Shown here: in pieces, positions 58,848 through 64,000 of the stretch
Numbering within the stretch: position 1 is the first letter of the stretch
Layout of the letters: each line of letters starts with the position of its first letter
Assembly (NCBI GenBank): GCA_945901025.1
Contig: CAMDJW010000001.1
Coordinates: 186,001 to 250,000 of the forward strand
Reading direction: 5' to 3'
From: Spirosoma fluviale
GTDB taxonomy: Bacteria > Bacteroidota > Bacteroidia > Cytophagales > Spirosomataceae
Length of the DNA: 64,000 nucleotides
Position numbers and translations under genes: made by a program
The notes under the pieces: model-generated
Told to the model about the DNA's origin: nothing
Database searches by the model: none
Seen by the model: only the letters and a program-made list of their open reading frames with translations

Positions 58848-58879
58848 AAAATTCCGAAGGTAAACACCTTCGGAATTTT
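58848..58879. terminator. Long perfect hairpin between susD and the PmoA gene
   Basis: A 14-bp perfect stem (AAAATTCCGAAGGT with ACCTTCGGAATTTT) encloses a 4-nt loop. On the minus strand it begins 24 nt after the susD stop and is followed by TATT. It may end or reduce transcription into the PmoA gene and protect the susCD message. Confidence 0.85.
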
Positions 58880-58903
58880 ACAAAAATAACAAATTAAATA
58901 GAA

Positions 58904-60580
58904 TTAATAACCCGGATTTTGAGGGAAACTAGCGGCATTGCCAGTAACTCTGTCAATCTGCAATTGAGGAATAGGTCTCAAAACGTGGTGAGACTTAATA
59001 AAAGGAGCAGCTTGTGGATTAAACTTTTTAACTCGATCTAAAAGGTTACCCCATCTAGCCAAATCTAACCAACGAGATTGTTCACCCAATAATTCCCGCT
59101 CACGCTCATCCATCACAAAATCAATGGTAAGGTCACCTTCAGTAATTAACATATTGGCTTCTTTTCCTGGCCAAGCTGCACGCTTACGAATAACGTTATA
59201 GGAAGCAGCAGCATCAGCTTTTAAATTAGAGAAATATTGTGCTTCAGCTAACATTAAATACGAATCTGCTAAACGAAAGGCGATAAAATCGCGACCACCT
59301 TCGAATTGAGTACGATCAATACGTCCCCCATCAATATGCTTAGACAAAGCCAGATAAATTCGTTCATCATAACGCGAGGGAACTAAAACTTGATACTTTT
59401 TCTTAGCTCTTTCTTCCACAGACATTTCAAAACCTGGTAAATAAATAGCCGTATCACCCGTAGCAAACGTGACTGTTTTTTTAGTTAAATCAAAACTTGT
59501 ATTATACGTTCCAGGCTTATTTGAAAAATACGTGTCTTTGAAAGACTTTTTATAACGGCTATCGTTTTCACGATTATTGAAAACCATGTCAATGGTATAA
59601 TTAGTTGGCTTATACCGTTTAAATGGACGACCATTTTCCGTATCACGTTGCATGCCTGGCAAAACATCATACTCCATTAAGAAGAATACGTGTGCATTAT
59701 TACCACCCGCATTTGTTAAAGGATCTCTAGTATACTGTATTGACCAAATAACCTCATTGTTCACCTCATTACCTTGCTTATGTATATCACCGAAATTAGG
59801 CAATAATGAAATTCCATAATTAGCAATTACACTTTTCAAATTGGCAATTGCCTTAGCATAATCATCTCCTGCTTTTGCAGTTGACGTAGCCTTAGTTAAA
59901 TAAACCTTTCCTAATAAATGTTCTGCTGCCGGACGAGTTGCACGACCATAATCCGCTGATTTTGACTTTGCCTCAAGGTCAGGAATTGCTTCACTTAAAT
60001 CTTTAATGATTTGAGCATATTGAGCCGCGACAGTTGATCTTTTAACATCTTTAGTGGGAGCAACTGTTTCAGTTAAACGTAAATCAACACCACCAAATAA
60101 TTGAGTTAAAATAAAATAATGGTGCGCACGAATAAATTTAGCCTCTGCAACACGTTGTTTTTTAATAGCATCAGATAAGCCCGTAACTTTTGCAGACCTT
60201 TCTATAATGGCGTTGCATGTATTGATACCTAAATAAAAATCATTCCACAATTCAGAAATACTACCATTACGTGTATCAAAATCAGTCGTATAGGTATTCA
60301 TAAATTTCCAGCTACCATCCGCTCCGTTTGTGAAAGAATCGGTTCCAAAAATGGAAAGATTAAAACCACGCTCAGTACCATACCAAGAGCGATTCGTAGA
60401 ATATGCTGCATTAACTGCATCATTTAATCCTTTAGCAGTATTTATATAATCATTTCCAATGTTTGAAACTACCTTTTCAGTCAATAAGTCACTACATGAT
60501 TGAGTGCCAATGATTAATATAAGAACAGCCCCTAAATTTGCGATGAAAGAGAATATCTTTCTTTTAAATACATTTTTCAT
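58904..60580 (-). CDS. SusD/RagB-family outer-membrane nutrient-binding lipoprotein
   Basis: This 558-residue lipoprotein has the signal LGAVLILIIGTQSCSD with the lipid-anchor Cys near residue 29. The N-terminal TPR-rich region (SAKVTGLSDAIKKQRVAEAK; GRATRPAAEHLLGKVYLTKA) and the C-terminal block FIAFRLADSYLMLAEAQYF with VMDERERELLGEQSRWLDLARW are diagnostic of SusD/RagB. It caps the SusC channel and binds the oligomeric substrate. It follows susC after 18 nt and probably forms a stable complex with it. Confidence 0.96.
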   Translation of the reverse strand: MKNVFKRKIFSFIANLGAVLILIIGTQSCSDLLTEKVVSNIGNDYINTAKGLNDAVNAAYSTNRSWYGTERGFNLSIFGTDSFTNGADGSWKFMNTYTTDFDTRNGSISELWNDFYLGINTCNAIIERSAKVTGLSDAIKKQRVAEAKFIRAHHYFILTQLFGGVDLRLTETVAPTKDVKRSTVAAQYAQIIKDLSEAIPDLEAKSKSADYGRATRPAAEHLLGKVYLTKATSTAKAGDDYAKAIANLKSVIANYGISLLPNFGDIHKQGNEVNNEVIWSIQYTRDPLTNAGGNNAHVFFLMEYDVLPGMQRDTENGRPFKRYKPTNYTIDMVFNNRENDSRYKKSFKDTYFSNKPGTYNTSFDLTKKTVTFATGDTAIYLPGFEMSVEERAKKKYQVLVPSRYDERIYLALSKHIDGGRIDRTQFEGGRDFIAFRLADSYLMLAEAQYFSNLKADAAASYNVIRKRAAWPGKEANMLITEGDLTIDFVMDERERELLGEQSRWLDLARWGNLLDRVKKFNPQAAPFIKSHHVLRPIPQLQIDRVTGNAASFPQNPGY

Positions 60581-60598
60581 ATTTTTAAAAATATTTAA

Positions 60599-63500
60599 TT
60601 AAAATTTAAGATTTAAACCAAAAGTGGTAATCGATGTGGCAGGGGAAATATTCGTATTCACCTCACCACCACCAACTCCTTGCTCACCGTCAACAAATGT
60701 TTCAGGATCAATACCTTTGTATTTCTGACGATATTCAGACAAAATTAATGGTTGCTGAATAGAAGCAAATACCCGAATGCTTTCCATTTTCAATTTCTTC
60801 GCCACTTTATCAGGAAGGTTATACCCAATATTGATGTTCCTTATTTTGAAAAAAGTTCCATCAAAATATGTTAGTGATGATCCATTTTTAGGGAATTCTT
60901 GAGTTACAACCGGTTGAGGGAATTCATTTGTTGGGTTATTAGGTGTCCAAAAATTCAAAGATAAATTATTGTAACGACCTGCTAATTGATTTACGTTATC
61001 ATGAAAACGAGAACGGATCAACTGACCTACACGGGTAAAAATAAAGATTGACAAATCAAAACCTTTGTAGCTAAAACGATTCGTTAATCCTGCAGCAAAA
61101 CTAGGTACAGCTGATCCCAAAATCTGACGATCATCTGCGTTGATTTTACCATCATTATTAAAATCCTGTACTTTAATTTGACCTACACGATCTCCAAAAG
61201 CTAAAGCCTGGTCACGCTCAGAAGTTTGCCAAATACCTATTTTCTTGTAATCAAAGAAAACAGATAAAGGTTGGCCTATAAATCGACCCGCTCCGATATC
61301 GTCCACTTTTCCATTAGCTAAAGAAACAATTTCTTCTTTGTTTTTTGTAAATATCAAATCAGAAGTCCATTGGAAATCACCACGATCCACATTAACCGTA
61401 TTTAAGGTTAACTCAATACCTGAATTTTGTGTCTCACCAATGTTGGTTGTAAAACCACCAAAACCAATAGAAGTAGGCAATGGCTGAGGAGCTAATAAAT
61501 CCGTCGTATTGGTGACATAATATTCAGCTGTACCAGAAATACGACCTCTTAAAAAGCTAAAATCTAAACCTATATTTTTGGTTGTCGAAGTTTCCCAACG
61601 CAAATCCGGGTTACCAATGGTATTGGGTCTGTAACCATATGCAGCTGTATTGTCCCAAGCATATGCAGTTCTACCTAAAAGAGACTGCGTTTGATATGGG
61701 TTAATGGCTTGGTTACCAATGGCGCCCCAACTAGCTCTTAATTTTAATTGATCGATCGCAGCTATATCCTTAATAAAAGGTTCTTCTGAAATATTCCAAC
61801 CTAAAGCTACAGATGGGAAAATACCAAATTTAGTATTTGCACCAAATCGAGAAGAGCCATCCATACGAACTGTGGCTGTCAATAAATACTTCTCCTTATA
61901 GTCATAATTGACACGTCCCATATAAGACAATAGCGTCCATTCAGTCAAATTAGTATTAGCACCCGTGATTTGACTAGCATCCCCTAATCGATTATAGGAT
62001 TGTGTTTCAGCCGGTATGCCATTCACAGAAATATTAGTTGTTTCAAATTTATCCTGTTGAATAGACTGTAAACCTGTGACATTTAAATTGTGTACATCAT
62101 TAAACTTCCTTGAATAGTTCAAGACATTTTCTAATGTATAATTAAAAGAGAAAGACTCATTAACCGATCCAACCGCATTACCACCACGGCCATTATTTGT
62201 AAATGCTCCTATAAATCTACCTGCACGTCCAATCGTAAAATCAGGACCAAAATTTAATTTATAAGTAAGTCCTTTCGCTAAATTAACTTCGGCATATAGA
62301 CTATTAAAAATACGATAACGTCTGTTTTCATCTATGTTAGCTCCTGGAACAATTTCGGAGAATGGATTCGTTCTCAATCCATCATTGGTCGGCAAGAAAA
62401 CTAAATTACCATTGGCATCATAAGGCTCTCCTAATGGATTTTCTTGCATCGCCCCGCCTAAAATATTTAAGTTTTCACCATTTCTAAATGAATTAACGAC
62501 TAAAGTAGATAAACCTATTTTGACGTTTTTATTAATTCTATGGTCTAAATTTACTCTAAAGGTATAACGACTAAAATCCTGCATTTTAACTACCCCAATA
62601 TCATTAAAGAAGTTACCAGAAATATTAAATTGAGTATTTTCGGTTCCACCAGATACACCTACCTGATGACTTTGAATAGCTCCAGCACGTAACATGCCAT
62701 TTACATAATCAGTCGATCTGCCCGAAGCTATACTAGCCAACTCACGAGGTTCAAAAATCTTAGCATCATCTGTAGCATTCGCTGCGCCTAAAGAATATTG
62801 ACCCACAGCCCTTCTTGATTCACGTTTATATTCAGCATATTCAGCGCCATTCATTACTCCGATCGTGCCTAATTGTTGGTTTAAACCATAATAAGAATCT
62901 ACTGAAACAATCGTTTTACCAGCTTTACCTCGTTTTGTTGAAATCAAAACAACTCCATTGGCTCCTCTAGAACCATAAATAGCGGTAGATGAAGCATCTT
63001 TCAAAACCTCCATAGAGGTAATGTCGGATGGATTTATATCATCAATTCCACCGGCTAACGGAATACCATCGACTACATACAAAGGATCATTCGTCGCATT
63101 AAATGAACGTCTACCTCTAATTCGAATCTGAGGGCCAGAACCAGGTTTTGATCCCGGCTGAACCACGTCAACCCCTGCCGCACGACCTTGTAAGGCTTGT
63201 CGAGCATTCGTTACAGGCAATTCGCTAATTTCCTTTGACGAAACCGAAGAAATAGCTCCAGTCATTTGACTCTTTTTCTGAGTACCATAACCTACAACAA
63301 CCACTTCAGACAAACTAGTGTTGTCAGCAAGCAATTTAACATCAATTTGAGTCTTATTACCCACCGAAATATCTTGAGTAATGTAACCCACTGAACTAAA
63401 TTGTAAAACCGCTGATGAAGCAGCAGAAATTTTAAAATTTCCATTGACATCAGTTGACGTTCCAATAGTAGAGCCTTTGACTAAAACAGATACCCCAGGA

Positions 63501-63625
63501 ACACCTGAGCCATCATCAGAAGCTGTTACGCGCCCTGTGACCGCACGATCCTGAGCAAACGCCTGTACTCCTAAAAACATGAAAATCATGCTTAAAAGTA
63601 CTTTTGAAAGTAATTTTTTTCTCAT
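60599..63625 (-). CDS. SusC/RagA-family TonB-dependent outer-membrane transporter
   Basis: The protein has about 1008 residues from ATG 63625, giving the signal peptide MRKKLLSKVLLSMIFMFLGV ending in QAFAQD. A carboxypeptidase-regulatory-like domain (VTGRVTASDDGSGVPGVSVL) is followed by the plug with EVVVVGYGTQKKSQMTGAIS. The RagA motif is DPLYVVDGIPL and the barrel ends in FGLNLKF. An upstream start at 63697 would add 24 residues that disrupt the signal peptide, so I reject it. With SusD it imports an oligosaccharide or peptide using TonB energy. No glycoside hydrolase or regulator is in the window to reveal the substrate. Confidence 0.97.
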   Translation of the reverse strand: MRKKLLSKVLLSMIFMFLGVQAFAQDRAVTGRVTASDDGSGVPGVSVLVKGSTIGTSTDVNGNFKISAASSAVLQFSSVGYITQDISVGNKTQIDVKLLADNTSLSEVVVVGYGTQKKSQMTGAISSVSSKEISELPVTNARQALQGRAAGVDVVQPGSKPGSGPQIRIRGRRSFNATNDPLYVVDGIPLAGGIDDINPSDITSMEVLKDASSTAIYGSRGANGVVLISTKRGKAGKTIVSVDSYYGLNQQLGTIGVMNGAEYAEYKRESRRAVGQYSLGAANATDDAKIFEPRELASIASGRSTDYVNGMLRAGAIQSHQVGVSGGTENTQFNISGNFFNDIGVVKMQDFSRYTFRVNLDHRINKNVKIGLSTLVVNSFRNGENLNILGGAMQENPLGEPYDANGNLVFLPTNDGLRTNPFSEIVPGANIDENRRYRIFNSLYAEVNLAKGLTYKLNFGPDFTIGRAGRFIGAFTNNGRGGNAVGSVNESFSFNYTLENVLNYSRKFNDVHNLNVTGLQSIQQDKFETTNISVNGIPAETQSYNRLGDASQITGANTNLTEWTLLSYMGRVNYDYKEKYLLTATVRMDGSSRFGANTKFGIFPSVALGWNISEEPFIKDIAAIDQLKLRASWGAIGNQAINPYQTQSLLGRTAYAWDNTAAYGYRPNTIGNPDLRWETSTTKNIGLDFSFLRGRISGTAEYYVTNTTDLLAPQPLPTSIGFGGFTTNIGETQNSGIELTLNTVNVDRGDFQWTSDLIFTKNKEEIVSLANGKVDDIGAGRFIGQPLSVFFDYKKIGIWQTSERDQALAFGDRVGQIKVQDFNNDGKINADDRQILGSAVPSFAAGLTNRFSYKGFDLSIFIFTRVGQLIRSRFHDNVNQLAGRYNNLSLNFWTPNNPTNEFPQPVVTQEFPKNGSSLTYFDGTFFKIRNINIGYNLPDKVAKKLKMESIRVFASIQQPLILSEYRQKYKGIDPETFVDGEQGVGGGEVNTNISPATSITTFGLNLKF

Positions 63626-63638
63626 AAAATGATTTTGT

Positions 63639-63833
63639 TTAGTGAATAATTTGCAAAGTTTGGTTAATCTTAATCCACAATGCTTTGCTTTCATCACGGC
63701 TTAATAGGTTCTCTAATTTATTCAAATCGCTAGTAGAACCTATTCCTGGCGATATTGTTTTAATTGGATTAAATATAATTCTCTTTAGAAAATTTCGATA
63801 AACCCCAAAATGACTTATTTTTCTAAAGGACAT
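63639..63833 (-). CDS. Small ORF upstream of susC, uncertain
   Basis: The 64-residue frame starts at ATG 63833 (SFRKISHFGVYRNFLKRIIF) and ends 13 nt before the susC start. Its early part is basic and hydrophobic, its later part has DLNKLENLLSRDESKALWIK. I recognise no family. A 10-bp inverted repeat (63703-63712 with 63735-63744) lies inside it. It may be a leader peptide, a fragment of a regulator or chance. Confidence 0.3.
   Translation of the reverse strand: MSFRKISHFGVYRNFLKRIIFNPIKTISPGIGSTSDLNKLENLLSRDESKALWIKINQTLQIIH
63703..63744 (-). promoter_or_regulatory. Inverted repeat in the susC upstream region
   Basis: AATAGGTTCT and AGAACCTATT form perfect 10-bp arms around a 22-nt spacer, 78-119 nt before the susC ATG. 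It could fold in the leader or be a regulator site. No T-run follows on the minus strand, so it is not a typical terminator. Confidence 0.5.
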
Positions 63834-64000
63834 AATAACCGTAAACGTTTAATATACCCTCTAAAGCAGTACAGAACCCTGATATACTCAAAGAATTATA
63901 AAATTAATTCTATTAAACAGAAAATGTTTTATTTATCAAGCCCTCTTTCATGACGCGAAGCGCTCCAAAAATTAAATTATATACAGACTGCGCATTAATA

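Noticed and set aside
63626-63697. Extended N-terminus of susC
   Set aside because: It would place 24 residues before a clear signal peptide.

Overview
The window looks like chromosomal backbone of an AT-rich, free-living Bacteroidota, most likely order Cytophagales. The signs are a SusC/SusD outer-membrane pair, a lipoprotein-type TamA (TamL), a transketolase split into two genes, the carboxy(nor)spermidine polyamine pathway, and promoters of the Bacteroidota type (TTG-N19-TAnnTTTG). Lipid A and heptose genes show a Gram-negative envelope. Genus cannot be fixed from sequence alone. I see no prophage, insertion sequence, CRISPR array, integron or plasmid gene.

Layout. 1-2532 (minus): a hypothetical membrane protein and a helical-repeat protein lead into purC and a partial STAS protein. 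2597-7568: alaA and a queuosine-precursor transporter, then a TrmH-type methyltransferase and tamL back to back. 7576-11653 (minus): sucC, a fumarylacetoacetase-family hydrolase, bcp and both transketolase halves. 11751-18594 (plus): a LolD-type ATPase, miaB, a sigma-54 activator, lptE, a TPR protein, secG and groES-groEL, closed by a strong terminator. 18654-24674: nucleotidase, MFS transporter, acetyltransferase, rluD, an ACC-deaminase-like enzyme, sufB and an Lrp regulator. 24744-25018: an unusual tRNA-like RNA with its own promoter and terminator. 25079-35518: peroxiredoxin, pgi, hisS, a 47-residue basic protein, a DUF1080 protein, a methyltransferase, an aminopeptidase P, lepA and pyruvate dehydrogenase E2. 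35581-39280: hisG-hisD-hisC and a secreted protein, then tRNA-Ala. 39429-45667 (minus): two polyamine genes, an NlpC/P60 peptidase and an AddA-like helicase-nuclease. 45779-51535: pyrG, yidC, hemL and a glycosyltransferase. 51516-57710: hldD, queD, lpxB, an acyltransferase, a YihX-like phosphatase, accA and a beta-CASP hydrolase. 57783-63625 (minus): susC, susD and a PmoA-family protein.

How the genes work together. Most are housekeeping: central carbon metabolism (pgi, split transketolase, E2, sucC), histidine, purine, CTP and haem synthesis, tRNA modification (miaB, queD and the queuosine-precursor transporter; rluD acts on rRNA), Fe-S assembly, chaperones, and envelope building (tamL, lptE, LolD, secG, yidC, lpxB, hldD, accA). 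The susC/susD/PmoA cluster and the separate DUF1080 protein point to uptake and breakdown of glycans or modified sugars.

The genome is compact. Five convergent gene pairs overlap at their 3' ends, and two divergent pairs have touching or overlapping start codons, leaving no intergenic promoter space. The strongest candidate for something undescribed is the 143-nt tRNA-like RNA at 24809-24951. It has a perfect acceptor stem and canonical D and T arms, but a 74-nt variable region, a pyrimidine at position 37 and a G discriminator.
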